Assembly (NCBI GenBank): GCA_020635695.1
Contig: JACJZH010000007.1
Span: forward strand, 128,871 to 192,870
Length of the DNA stretch: 64,000 nt
From: Flavobacteriales bacterium
GTDB taxonomy: Bacteria; Bacteroidota; Bacteroidia; Flavobacteriales_F; PHOS-HE28
Direction: 5' to 3'
Part shown: piece after piece, positions 8,247 to 17,639 of the stretch
How positions within the stretch are numbered: the first letter of the stretch is position 1
Layout: each line of letters begins with the position of its first letter
Translations under genes and position numbers: made by a program
The notes under the pieces: model-generated
Database searches by the model: none
The model's input: only the letters and a program-made list of their open reading frames with translations
What the model was told of the DNA's origin: nothing

Positions 8247-8987
8247 ATGCAGATCCTGTTCCATTTCGGCCGGTATTTCCTGCTGCTCAAGGACGTTTTC
8301 GGGCGTCCCGAACGCTTCCGGATCTACTGGCGCCGTACCCTGGAGGAAATGGACCTGCTGGGCGTGCAGAGCCTGGGCATCGTGGCCCTGCTCAGCGCCT
8401 TCATGGGGGCGGTCATCACCATCCAGACCAAGACCAACATCGACAGCCCCCTGATCCAGGCCTGGGTGGTGGGTTTCGCCACCCGGCAGAGCGTGATCCT
8501 GGAGTTCAGCCCCACGGTCATCTCCCTGATCCTGGCCGGCAAGGTGGGCAGCAACATCGCCGCGGAGATCGGCTCCATGCGGGTGAAGGAGCAGATCGAT
8601 GCGCTGGACATCATGGGCGTGAACTCGGCCGGGTACCTGATCCTGCCCAAGCTCGCGGCCACCATCCTGATCAACCCGTTCCTGGTCATGATCAGCATGT
8701 TCCTGGGCATATTCGGGGGCTGGCTGGCCGGCGTGCAGGCCGGGGTCATCTCCAGCGACGACTTCATCCTGGGCATCCAGACGGGCTTCAAGCCGTTCCA
8801 CGTCACCTATGCCCTGATCAAGACGGTCGTGTTCGCCTTCATCATCACCACCATCAGCGCCTACCAGGGGTACTTCACCCGGGGCGGGACCCGCGAGGTG
8901 GGCATCAGCAGCACCCGTGCCGTGGTCTATAGCAACGTGGTCATCCTGCTGGCCAACCTGGTCCTCACGCGCGTGCTCCTGCTATGA
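8247..8987 (+). CDS. mlaE: MlaE family ABC transporter permease
   Basis: A 246-residue integral membrane protein of the MlaE/YrbE family, about five membrane segments. Recognisable stretches are LGVQSLGIVALLSAFMGAV, PTVISLILAGKVGSNIAAEIG with the conserved AEIGSMRVKEQIDAL, and LPKLAATILINPFL. ATG 8247 was chosen because the family N-terminus matches there and a promoter-like TATCTTGG lies just upstream. It overlaps mlaF by 4 nt (ATGA). MlaE and MlaF form the inner-membrane part of a lipid transporter maintaining outer-membrane asymmetry; the MlaD-type substrate-binding protein is not in the window. Confidence 0.9.
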   Translation: MQILFHFGRYFLLLKDVFGRPERFRIYWRRTLEEMDLLGVQSLGIVALLSAFMGAVITIQTKTNIDSPLIQAWVVGFATRQSVILEFSPTVISLILAGKVGSNIAAEIGSMRVKEQIDALDIMGVNSAGYLILPKLAATILINPFLVMISMFLGIFGGWLAGVQAGVISSDDFILGIQTGFKPFHVTYALIKTVVFAFIITTISAYQGYFTRGGTREVGISSTRAVVYSNVVILLANLVLTRVLLL

Positions 8988-9748
8988 TCGAGGTCCAGGG
9001 GCTCAGCAAGCGCTTCGGCGACAACCAGGTGCTCACCGACATCTCGGCGGTGTTCGAGCAGGGCAAGGTGAACCAGATCATCGGCATGAGCGGCAGCGGG
9101 AAGAGCGTGCTCACCAAGTGCATGGTGGGCCTTCACCGGCCGGAGGAGGGCCGCGTGCTTTACAACGGCCGCTCCTTCCACGACATGAACGACGAGGAGA
9201 AGCGCGGCATCCGGCAGGAGATCGGCATGCTTTTCCAGAGCAGTGCCCTCTTCGATTCGCTCACCGTGCTCGCGAACGTGATGTTCCCCTTGAAGATGTT
9301 CGCCCGGGGCAGTGAGGAGGAGATGCGTGAACGGGCGCGGTTCTGTCTGGACCGTGTGAACATCGTGGACAAGGACGATCTGTTCCCCTCGCAGATCAGC
9401 GGGGGCATGCAGAAGCGCGTGGGCATCGCCCGTGCGATCGCCATGGAGCCGAAGTACCTGTTCTGCGATGAACCGAACAGCGGCCTGGATCCCCAGACGG
9501 CCATCCTGATCGATGACCTGATCAAGGAGCTCACCGAGGAGTACAACACCACCACGATCGTCGTGACCCACGACATGAACTCGGTGATGGAGACCGGAGA
9601 GAACATCATCTTCATCCACCAGGGCCGCAAGTGGTGGCAGGGAAGCCGGCAGGAACTGCTGAACAGCGACAACACCGAGCTGAACGAGTTCATCTACGCG
9701 GGCGAGCTGATGCGGGAGGTGAAACGGGCCCGTGACGCGGGGCGCTGA
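8984..9748 (+). CDS. mlaF: MlaF family ABC transporter ATP-binding protein
   Basis: A 254-residue ABC ATPase. Walker A is GMSGSGKSVLTK, the signature is SGGMQKRVGIARAI, Walker B is LFCDEPNSGLDP and the switch histidine lies in VVTHDMNSVM. The combination with an adjacent MlaE permease identifies it as the lipid-transport ATPase rather than a general importer. It is translationally coupled to mlaE by a 4-nt overlap. Length and all motifs are normal. Confidence 0.92.
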   Translation: MIEVQGLSKRFGDNQVLTDISAVFEQGKVNQIIGMSGSGKSVLTKCMVGLHRPEEGRVLYNGRSFHDMNDEEKRGIRQEIGMLFQSSALFDSLTVLANVMFPLKMFARGSEEEMRERARFCLDRVNIVDKDDLFPSQISGGMQKRVGIARAIAMEPKYLFCDEPNSGLDPQTAILIDDLIKELTEEYNTTTIVVTHDMNSVMETGENIIFIHQGRKWWQGSRQELLNSDNTELNEFIYAGELMREVKRARDAGR

Positions 9749-9754
9749 ACGAAA

Positions 9755-9780
9755 GGACCCCGACGTGATCGCCGGGGTCC
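9755..9780. terminator. Bidirectional hairpin terminator
   Basis: GGACCCCG and CGGGGTCC form an 8-bp GC-rich stem around a 10-nt loop, between mlaF (plus) and a convergent T9SS gene (minus). T-rich sequence follows on both strands (CTTGTG on plus, TTTC on minus). Confidence 0.75.
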
Positions 9781-9801
9781 CTTGTGTTCGTTCGGCCGGA
9801 A

Positions 9802-11623
9802 CTAACGATCCAGGGCCTTGATCAAGGTGCCGCTCCGACGGGCGCCGTCGGCGTTCAAGGTCCAGAAGTAGCTGCCCGGGGCCAGGTGCTCGAGCGTGAC
9901 GGGGTGCCGATGGACCCCTGCCGCTGCCTTGCCGAAGGAGCTGGTCAGCACGCGGCGCCCAACGGCATCATGCAGTTCAAAGGTCACGCTGGCGGCCTGG
10001 TCCAGCTCGTAGGACACCGTCACACGGTCATCGGCCGGATTGGGCCAGAGTTCCACGTTGGGGCCGTTGAGGGCCGTTTCCCCGATCCCCACGGGGCCCG
10101 CGAGCACGGCCCTTACCATGGGCGTCTTCGTCACGAAGAAGGTCTCGTCCGAGTTGGGGTAGCGGATGATGCTCACCTGGGGATCGCTGATCCCTCCTCG
10201 TGCAGAACACCACCGGGTCGGAACCACCGTAGGCTCCCGCCATGATCAGGTAGGCGGTGCCATCGGAAAGGTCCAGCGGGGAGGGTAGATCGAGGGTGAT
10301 CCAGTTGGTGGTCCCGCCGACCGCCGTCAGTTCGCCGGCCAGAAGCTCATGGTCGTCGGTCACCTCCACGAAGTCCGTGTTGATGTCGTAGACGATCCCA
10401 TAGATCAGGGATCCCACGGCGGAGCTTTCGTGCACGGCGACCTGGATCGCCACCAACTGGCTTCCGGCGTTCACAAGGTCGAAGTAGTTGCCCAGCTCAT
10501 AGGCGTCGGTGGCGTTGTCAGGTCCCTGCTGCTGTGTGCTGGTGCAGGTGCCGTCATCCTGGGCCCACAGGTTCGTGCTCACCTCGATGTTCCGGACAAC
10601 GGTGTTGTTGGCTGGGATGTCGTCCGTCTGGTCCTGGTCGATCCCGTAGGTGAGCGTGTAGGTACCGATATCGCCCGAAGGGGTGAAGCCATTGACCAGC
10701 TCCTCCAATTCGTCGGTGGGCGCAAGGGCCGCGGGTGAACTGGCGCTGTTGAACTCGGCACCGTTCGGCCCCTGCACATCGAAGGTGAGGGTGACCCCGG
10801 TCTGCGGGTCATAGCCTTTGTTGCGCATCAGCCCCTTCAACTGCATCTCGCGCACCTGCTCGGCGGGGTAGATGTCGTAGTCGATGTTGGCCAGGCCCGT
10901 GTTGTCGAAATCGAACCCGGTCCGCCAGGTGCGGATCAGGGCCATGTCGTTGGCGGGAAGGTCCTTGATGGTGACGTTGTCGATCTGCCAGCCGTAGTCC
11001 CAGATGCTCGTGTAACGGAAACGGAGCTGGACGTTGGCGGGGTCGTTGGCGACCCATGCACTGATGTTCACATCGATCACCTCGGGGTTCGGACGGCCAT
11101 CGCGGCCGACGCCTTCGTTGATCTCCACCTCGTCCCAGGTGACCCCTCCGTCCGTGCTGACGCCCACATAGCAATGGTCCTCCTCCCATTCCTGGAAGTA
11201 CTGCTCGAACTCGACCTTCAGGTTGGGGGGCGCTCCGCTCAGGTCGATCACGGGGGAGACCAGCCAGGTGTCCGTGGCCACGCCCGGCGTACCGTAGAAA
11301 TCATCATCCACCATCAACCAGGAGGTCGGTGTGGAGCTGTTCAGGGAGGGCACGGGGTACGTGGAACTCGTTGGCCCCGGCCCCGTGCTGGTCACCTCCC
11401 AATCCACGCTGCCGGCGATGGTGTTCACGGTCCAGCCATTGAGACCGTTGTCAAAGTCCTCCGTGAAATAGGATGCTCCTTTGGCCATGCCGGCAACGCC
11501 TTCCACCCAGGCGGCCGGGCCTGCATGTTTGTACTCCGGGTGGGGCGGTACGGGCTGGTGTGTGAGCTGTGCCTGCATCCCGAATGCGGAGAGGCAGGCG
11601 ATCAGGGTAAGTGTTCTTTCCAT
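9802..11623 (-). CDS. T9SS-secreted surface protein 1, frameshifted
   Basis: Start ATG 11623 gives a signal peptide (MERTLTLIACLSAFGMQAQ). The mature part begins ASYFTEDFDNGLNGWTV, a MAM/jelly-roll-like module, with VGVSTDGGVTW and LRFRYTSIWDYGWQIDNVTI. Around 10195-10215 the frame breaks after VVFC; the protein resumes as ISDPQVSIIRYPNSDETFF and ends in a type A sorting domain (LWPNPADDRVTV, RRVLTSSFG, PGSYFWTL). The 1822-nt length fits a +1 or -2 indel. The expected product is about 607 residues, secreted and surface-attached by type IX secretion. Its module order matches the protein at 17640-19481. Function otherwise unknown. Confidence 0.8.
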
Positions 11624-11709
11624 GTGCAACAAGGGTTGTTCTGCAAGATAGGGATCACCGGATGCCTCCACCGTATCCGGTGGTGAAGTGTTGGAAGTGG
11701 CACGAACGT

Positions 11710-11737
11710 GAACGCCCCGGCCTTGGCCGGGGCGTTC
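11710..11737 (-). terminator. Perfect GC-rich hairpin
   Basis: Two 13-nt arms (GAACGCCCCGGCC and its exact complement) around a 2-nt centre, just downstream of the minus-strand gene ending at 11760. There is no long U-run, so termination is likely but unproven. Confidence 0.65.
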
Positions 11738-11759
11738 ATGAACGATCGGTCGGGCGATC

Positions 11760-13670
11760 CTAGCGGGTGACCACCAGGCGACGGGCCAGGCGCACAGGAC
11801 CAGCGGTCACCGTGCAGTTGTACATCCCCGATCCCAGCTCGTTCGTGGACAGCACATGGCGGTGCTCGCCGGCGCCCAGGTTGCCCAGGTCCTTGGCCAG
11901 CACCAGGCGACCGTTCACGTCATGCACCTGGATGGAGACCGGACGCGCTTCATCCAGTTCGAACCTCACGGTCGTGGACTCGGCGGCGGGGTTCGGATAC
12001 AAGGCCCCCACATGAAGTCCGTTCTCGCTCAGTTCCTGCAGTCCGACGAACTGGGCAGCAGCGAGGTGCAGGCGTGCCATCAGGGCAGGGTTGCCTGCGC
12101 CAATGAAGCGGTACAGGGTCGCATCCTGGTTGTCGTAGCCATAGAGCCCTCCGGGATGCACATCACCGCTGGTGCAGATCGCCACCGTGTCAGCCCCGGG
12201 GTTCTCGACCAGGATCTGGTAGTCCATGGTCGGATCGATGTTCACCGGACCACCATCGAAGCTGATGGGTATCCAGTTGGCGCCACCGGCAGGTGTGATC
12301 ATGTTGGGCATCACCTCGAAGGCGAGGATCTCGGCCACGGTGCCCACGTCGTCATCGAGATACACGTTCACCACCGAACCGTTCGTGGTGTTGTTCCCGA
12401 AACAAAGGGCCACGCCATAGGCCATGCTCCCGGTGTTCTCCATCTCGAACAGGGTGCCCATCAGGCTGTAGGCCGCGTTCTGGGAGAGGCTGATCTGTCC
12501 GTCGCGGGCATTGGTGTCCACGCCCATCACGGCGAATTCGTTGGCCTGCGGCGTGTCGGTGACCACATAGCCGCGGGTCACCGCATTGTTCGTAAGGTCG
12601 GCGTCCATGGAGTCCGTTCCGAGCGTCACGACCACGCTCACATTGCCGGGCCCGGAGGGTACCCAACCCGTGTTGATCACCACGGTGTCCCCGGCACACT
12701 GGGCCAGGTTGCCAATGGTGACGGGGAAGGTGCCCTGGCTGGTACCATCGAAGAACACCTCGGCCGTGGCCTGGGCGTTGGGCTGCGCGAACGCGCCTTC
12801 GTTCGTATAGGCCATGGAAAGGTCCAATGCACCCGCCTGTTCGAGGGGCATGCGGGTATACTCCAGGTTACGCGTGGCGGTATTGTCGTAGTCGTCCCAA
12901 TCCTCCACGAGCCACACGCGGCTCAACTTCACGTCGTTGCCAAAACCCTCCACCACCTGCACATCGTCGATCTGCCAGTGGTAGTGGGTCATCCCGCCGG
13001 ATCCGTCCTGGGTGAAGCGGAACTTCACGTTGGAGGGGTCGGCCACGATGGCGCATTCGAGGTTCACCACGGCGGTGAAGGTGCCCGGGTCGTTGTTCAC
13101 GGCCACGCCGAACTCAGCGTCCAGGCGGGTGGGCCAGGTGGCGCCACCATCGGTGCTCACGTCCACGAAGTGCCCACCGTCGTTGCAGCAGAAGCGCGAA
13201 CGCATCTCGAATTCCAGACGCGGATTGAAGGCGGCGCTCAGGTCGAGCACCGGGGATTCCAGGCTTCCCACCCATTCGTTGAAGGTGGGTTGGCCTCCCA
13301 CGGTGTTGGCGGCATCACTGTCGAACATCATGAACCCGTTCGCCGCAGTGGTGCTGGTGATCACCTGGGTGGTGGCACTGTAGAAACCGTTCGGGCCGTC
13401 GGTGTCATAGAGCCAGATGGCTCCATCAGGGCCGCTGGTCGTCCATGGCCCCACACCGTTGTTGCCGGCCAGGCCATTGGCGAAATCCTCGCTGAAGTAA
13501 ACGGCACCTCCGCCGCCTTTCAGCATGGTCGGTACGGACCCTTTACCCGGGGTGGCGGTCAGGCGCATGGCGTCCGTGCGGACCCGGTCGACGGAGGCCG
13601 GCGCGTCCTGTTGCGCCATCAGCCCCCCTCCCAGCAGGGTCATCAGCGCCAAGGTGGAGAAACGTTGCAT
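11760..13670 (-). CDS. T9SS-secreted surface protein 2
   Basis: A 636-residue secreted protein with signal peptide MQRFSTLALMTLLGGGLMAQ. The N-terminal module has VYFSEDFANGLAGNNG and FVDVSTDGGATW, with WQIDDVQVVEGFG closing the jelly-roll-like domain. A CARDB-like middle region carries PSGPGNVSVVVTLGTDSMD. A second module (NVYLDDDVGTVAEILAFEV, GYDNQDATLYRFIG) is closely shared with protein 3 next door. The C-terminus is a type A sorting domain (LYPNPAAESTTVRFEL, GMYNCTVTAGP, RRLVVTR). It is exported by Sec then by type IX secretion to the cell surface or outside. It has its own upstream region and downstream hairpin. The biological role is unknown. Confidence 0.88.
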   Translation of the reverse strand: MQRFSTLALMTLLGGGLMAQQDAPASVDRVRTDAMRLTATPGKGSVPTMLKGGGGAVYFSEDFANGLAGNNGVGPWTTSGPDGAIWLYDTDGPNGFYSATTQVITSTTAANGFMMFDSDAANTVGGQPTFNEWVGSLESPVLDLSAAFNPRLEFEMRSRFCCNDGGHFVDVSTDGGATWPTRLDAEFGVAVNNDPGTFTAVVNLECAIVADPSNVKFRFTQDGSGGMTHYHWQIDDVQVVEGFGNDVKLSRVWLVEDWDDYDNTATRNLEYTRMPLEQAGALDLSMAYTNEGAFAQPNAQATAEVFFDGTSQGTFPVTIGNLAQCAGDTVVINTGWVPSGPGNVSVVVTLGTDSMDADLTNNAVTRGYVVTDTPQANEFAVMGVDTNARDGQISLSQNAAYSLMGTLFEMENTGSMAYGVALCFGNNTTNGSVVNVYLDDDVGTVAEILAFEVMPNMITPAGGANWIPISFDGGPVNIDPTMDYQILVENPGADTVAICTSGDVHPGGLYGYDNQDATLYRFIGAGNPALMARLHLAAAQFVGLQELSENGLHVGALYPNPAAESTTVRFELDEARPVSIQVHDVNGRLVLAKDLGNLGAGEHRHVLSTNELGSGMYNCTVTAGPVRLARRLVVTR

Positions 13671-13770
13671 GGTCTTGCGTTTGTGGTTTTCGTTGAAAGG
13701 ATCCCCAAGTTACGTCCGGAACCCATACGATCACCCACCATCCGTCCCTTGCGCAGGGAGCGGCTGGAGG

Positions 13771-13808
13771 AAAAAAAGGAAGGCCGCCATGTGGCGGCCT
13801 TCCTTTTT
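13771..13808 (-). terminator. Intrinsic terminator
   Basis: Arms AAAAGGAAGGCCGCC (13774-13788) and GGCGGCCTTCCTTTT are perfect complements around a 4-nt loop. On the minus strand the hairpin is followed by a T-run, the classic intrinsic form, placed 17 nt after the stop of the gene ending at 13825. Confidence 0.88.
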
Positions 13809-13824
13809 CGATCCTGGGACCCGA

Positions 13825-15697
13825 TCAGCGGGTCACCACCATGTTGCGGCTGATGCGTGCATCGCCGGCGGTGATGGTGTAGTTGTACATGCCCGGAGCG
13901 AAGCGCTCGGCATCCAGTTGGATCTGGTGCTGACCGGCAGCGCGGTTGCCGAGGTTCTGCTCGAACACCACCTTACCGGTCACGTCGAACACCTGGAAGC
14001 CCACGTTGCGGCCCTCCACGAGTTCGTACACGATCGTGGTCACGTCGTTGAAGGGGTTCGGACGGTTGCCCATGATGGTCAGACCGTTGTTGGTCTCCTC
14101 GATGCTCGAGGGGGCCTCGGCCAGCATCAGGCTCGTCATCACGGCAGGGTTGCCCCAGCCGATGAACTGGTACAGCGTGGCGTCGCCGTTGTCATAGCCG
14201 AAGAGACCGCCGGGGTTGGTGGTGCCACCCACACCGATGCGGACCTGCTCCGTACCAGGACCTTCGACCAGCAGGGTGTAGTCCATGGTCGGGTCGAGGG
14301 CCACCGGACCTCCATCGAAGGGGATGTTGATCACGTTGTTCTCGCCTGCACCGCTCAGGTGCCAGCCCTGGATCTCGAAGGCGAGGATCTCACCCACGTC
14401 GGCGTTGTCGTCCGAGAGATAGACGTTCACCACAGCGGGAAGCTCGGTGTTGTCGCGGAAGACCAGACCGACCCCGTAGGCCATGCTGCCCGAGTTCTCG
14501 ATCTGGAACTCGGTACCGATCAGGCTGTAGGTCGCGTTCTGCGCGATGGTGATGGAGCCGGTGAGACCGGGGTCGTTGTTCGACATGATGTTGTACTCGT
14601 CGGCCATCATCGGACCGGTCACGTCGAACGTCTTGGTGGCCACGTTGTCGCCGGGGTTGGCGTCGGTGGAGTCACTCTGTACGGTGATCTGCACTTCGAC
14701 CATGCCAGGCACCGGAAGGCGTCCAGCCGGTGGAAAGCACCAGCGTGTCGCGGGTACCGGGGTTGATCGTCGTACCGGAGGGGCTGGTGAAGGTGCCCTG
14801 GCTCACGCCGTCCACGAACACTTCTGCGTTCAGCACGGTGTTGGGCTGGGCGGCGGAACCATTGTTCACCACGTCCACGGCCACTTCGAGTTCCGTGGCC
14901 TGCTCCAGAGGCAGCTTGCGGTACTCCAGGTTGCGCACGGTGGCGTCATCGTAGATCCCGGGCTGGGCCACGCTCCAGCTGTTCCCCACCACAAGGTCGT
15001 TCGGCACCAGGGTGGTGATGCAGAGGTCATCCACGGCCATGCCGGTACCCCAGCCACCGCCATCGTCCCACTTGAAGCGGAACATCACGTCAGGGGCGTT
15101 GTCGTAGGCGGCAAGGCTGATGCCCACGCTTTGCCAGGCTGCCACGGCCTCGGGAACGGTGTAGATGTCGGTCCAAGTGACACCGCCGTCCGTGCTGGCC
15201 TGCACGAAGGCCGAGCTGTTGGCGTACTGACCATCGTGGTACAGACGCACGGTCATGCCCAAACCGGTCTGACCGCTGAAGTCGTAGGACGGGGTCACCA
15301 GACCGATGTCCGTCATCCCGCAGTTGCAGGGGTCGCCATCATCGTTCGCATAGGCGAACAGGTTACCGGCGGGATCATCCGGAACTTCGAAGAAGCCGCC
15401 GTTGTTGGCGTCGGCCGCGGTGCCCACGACCCAGGCATCCACGAAGGTGCCAAGTCCTACACCGGTATTGTCATCTTGTTGTTCCACCTGGGAACCGATG
15501 TCCCAGCCGGCCGGGATGGCCCCGCCCTCGAAATCCTCGCTGAACAGGCAGCTGCCCTTGCGAACAGCGGGTTGCTCAGGCTTGTCCTGCTTGATGTGCA
15601 GACGCTCCACAGCGCCACGCACCGGCACCTTCTGCACCGACTGGGCCGCTACGGCGGTCCCCATCAGCACGAAGGCGGTCATGTAAAGATGCCTCAT
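13825..15697 (-). CDS. T9SS-secreted surface protein 3, frameshifted
   Basis: ATG 15697 starts a signal peptide (MRHLYMTAFVLMGTAVAAQ). The first module reads GSCLFSEDFEGGAIPAGWDI with AYANDDGDPCNCGMTDIG, the choice-of-anchor J pattern. A CARDB-like stretch ends LVLSTGWTPSGA, then the frame breaks at about 14709-14715 and resumes as GMVEVQITVQSDSTDANPG. The rest (NVYLSDDNADVGEILAFEI, GYDNGDATLYQFIG) and the sorting domain (NRPNPFNDVTTIVYEL, GMYNYTITAGDA, RNMVVTR) are intact. The 1873-nt length fits one inserted base. Type IX cargo; function unknown. It is a close paralogue of proteins 2 and 4. Confidence 0.82.
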
Positions 15698-15810
15698 GGT
15701 CGATTTGGTTCGTTTTGTGATGAACAGAGTGGGTAAAGATAAGGGGTGGGGCGGGAATGGCCGACGATCGCCCCTGTCACCATTCGTGGAGTCCTTCCCG
15801 ATCCGCGGGC

Positions 15811-17601
15811 TCAGTGCGAGACCACCAACCTGGCCTGCATCACTGCTTCACGAGTGCGCACCAGCGCGACATAGGTGCCGACCGGGAGGCCTTCCACGGC
15901 CAGGTCCATGGTCCTCGGCATGGCTGCCGACGACCCAAGGGCCTGGACAGACAGGGTCCGGCCCTGCGCATCAAGCAGCTCCAGGGACAATGCGCCTTCG
16001 GGCAGACGTATCGTCACCCGGTCATCGCAGGGCACCGGAAAAACGTCCAACTGTGAACGGTCATGTTCCCTGTTCGCGAACCCCACCGAGTTGTCCAGGT
16101 GTGCCCGGATCATGGGACTGACGAGCGACCGCGCCCAAAGCAGCTCCTGATTGTCGAAGAACCAGGCCGCACCGGCCAGCGCCTGGCCGGAACACCCGGC
16201 AACCACCTCGCCGTTGGTGTTGGCATAGCTGAGACACACGTACACGTCGGCGGGACCATTCACGACGGCCGGTTGTTCGAAGGGGATGTAGGCGAAGGAG
16301 TCTCCACCCGGGCCGTTGATGGCGCTCTGAGGTACGGCCGTTTCAGCGGAGACCACGATCGGGGAGAACTGATCGTCCCGCAGTTCGACACGCACCAGCG
16401 CCCCCGGCACGGTCCCATCCGCGAAGGCAGCGCTCGCCCCATGAAAGGTGACAGGCCCGGAGGCCACTTCCAGGCGCGCCGCGACGATGAACCCGGATGC
16501 CCCGTTGCTCAGCCCGCGTTCAACCGTTCCGGCATCCAGCGCGAACTGGTTGTCACCTTCGCCCCAGGCCGGACCGGTCACTTGGTAGGTTGCCGAGGCG
16601 AGGTTGTCCGTCTGGTCCTCATCCGGTTGCGATGCGACCACCTGGATCTCGACATCGACCTTGCCGGTCATCGGAGGAGTCCAACCGGTATGGAGGACCA
16701 ACGTGTCCACCATCCTGCTCGGAAGATCGGAGGTCGGGCCTTGGAAGGTCCCTTGGGAAACACCGTCCAGGAAGACCTCCGCTTCGAGGCTGACACCCGT
16801 GGCATCGTTCAGTCCCACATTGGCCACGATCCCGGAAAGCACCAGTTCACCGGCAAGGGAAAGCGGGATCGCTGAGACGGGCAGCGAACTGACCGTGGGG
16901 TCGATCTCGGGCAGGGTGATATCCGCGACAAAGGCATCCAGGAGCCTCATGTCATTGGTGTAGGCCGCTGACACGCAGATGTCGTCCACGCCCATGCCCA
17001 CGGCCCAATTCCCCTGGTCCGACCAGCTGAACCGGATCCGTACATCGGGCGCGCCATCGAACGCCGAAAGGTCCACGATCCCGTAGGACCAGACGGGGCC
17101 GGAGCCTGGTATCACATGGACCGGCTGGAAGCTGCCGCCGCCATCGGTACTTACTTCCACCTGTCCGGCAGCGCCGCCGAAATCCCGATGCACCACCGAG
17201 CGGAACGTGAGCTGGGCACCCGTGACCCCTGACAGGTCGATCGAAGGGGTGGTCAGGGATGCCGCTGCCAGATCGCAGTTGCAGGGCGCATCGTCGTCGT
17301 TCGTGCGGGCGAACAGGTTGCCGGCAGGCACATCGGGTACCAGAAAGAGGCCATCGTGGTCCAGCACATGGGGGCTCGTCCCCACCGTCCACGCGTCAAC
17401 GAACGTTCCGGTCCCCTGGCCGGTGGAGTTGTCCTGTTGTTCCACCGGAGGACCTTGTGCCCAACCCGAAGGGATCGCTCCGCCCTGGAAGTCCTCGTAC
17501 AGGAGGCAGGTGCCAAGTCGCAGGCCGCCGTCCTGTCCGCTCACGGTGAACGTGAAGCACAGGGCGGCGGCCTGAAGAAGGAGTGCTCGGGGTGTTCTCA
17601 C
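15811..17601 (-). CDS. T9SS-secreted surface protein 4
   Basis: About 596 residues starting at GTG 17601, chosen because the signal peptide (RTPRALLLQAAALCFTFTVSG) begins there and an exact TATCTTTG element lies 7 nt upstream. The N-terminal module GTCLLYEDFQGGAIPSGW with NDDDAPCNCDLA nearly matches protein 3, followed by the same CARDB-like LVLHTGWTPPMTGKVDVEI. The C-terminal region (VFPVPCDDRVTIRLPEG, VGTYVALVRTREAVMQARLVVSH) is a type A sorting domain of the usual length. Exported through type IX secretion; role unknown. Confidence 0.85.
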   Translation of the reverse strand: MRTPRALLLQAAALCFTFTVSGQDGGLRLGTCLLYEDFQGGAIPSGWAQGPPVEQQDNSTGQGTGTFVDAWTVGTSPHVLDHDGLFLVPDVPAGNLFARTNDDDAPCNCDLAAASLTTPSIDLSGVTGAQLTFRSVVHRDFGGAAGQVEVSTDGGGSFQPVHVIPGSGPVWSYGIVDLSAFDGAPDVRIRFSWSDQGNWAVGMGVDDICVSAAYTNDMRLLDAFVADITLPEIDPTVSSLPVSAIPLSLAGELVLSGIVANVGLNDATGVSLEAEVFLDGVSQGTFQGPTSDLPSRMVDTLVLHTGWTPPMTGKVDVEIQVVASQPDEDQTDNLASATYQVTGPAWGEGDNQFALDAGTVERGLSNGASGFIVAARLEVASGPVTFHGASAAFADGTVPGALVRVELRDDQFSPIVVSAETAVPQSAINGPGGDSFAYIPFEQPAVVNGPADVYVCLSYANTNGEVVAGCSGQALAGAAWFFDNQELLWARSLVSPMIRAHLDNSVGFANREHDRSQLDVFPVPCDDRVTIRLPEGALSLELLDAQGRTLSVQALGSSAAMPRTMDLAVEGLPVGTYVALVRTREAVMQARLVVSH

Positions 17602-17608
17602 AGGGGGC

Positions 17609-17616
17609 CAAAGATA
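17609..17616 (-). promoter_or_regulatory. -7 promoter element TATCTTTG
   Basis: Exact TAnnTTTG match on the minus strand, 7 nt before GTG 17601. It supports the GTG start and predicts a leaderless message. Confidence 0.7.
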
Positions 17617-17639
17617 GCCCCGCCTGAAAGGCCTGGAGG

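Noticed and set aside
13771..13808. Hairpin as a small RNA or attachment site
   Set aside because: The perfect stem followed by a T-run directly after a gene stop is a standard intrinsic terminator.
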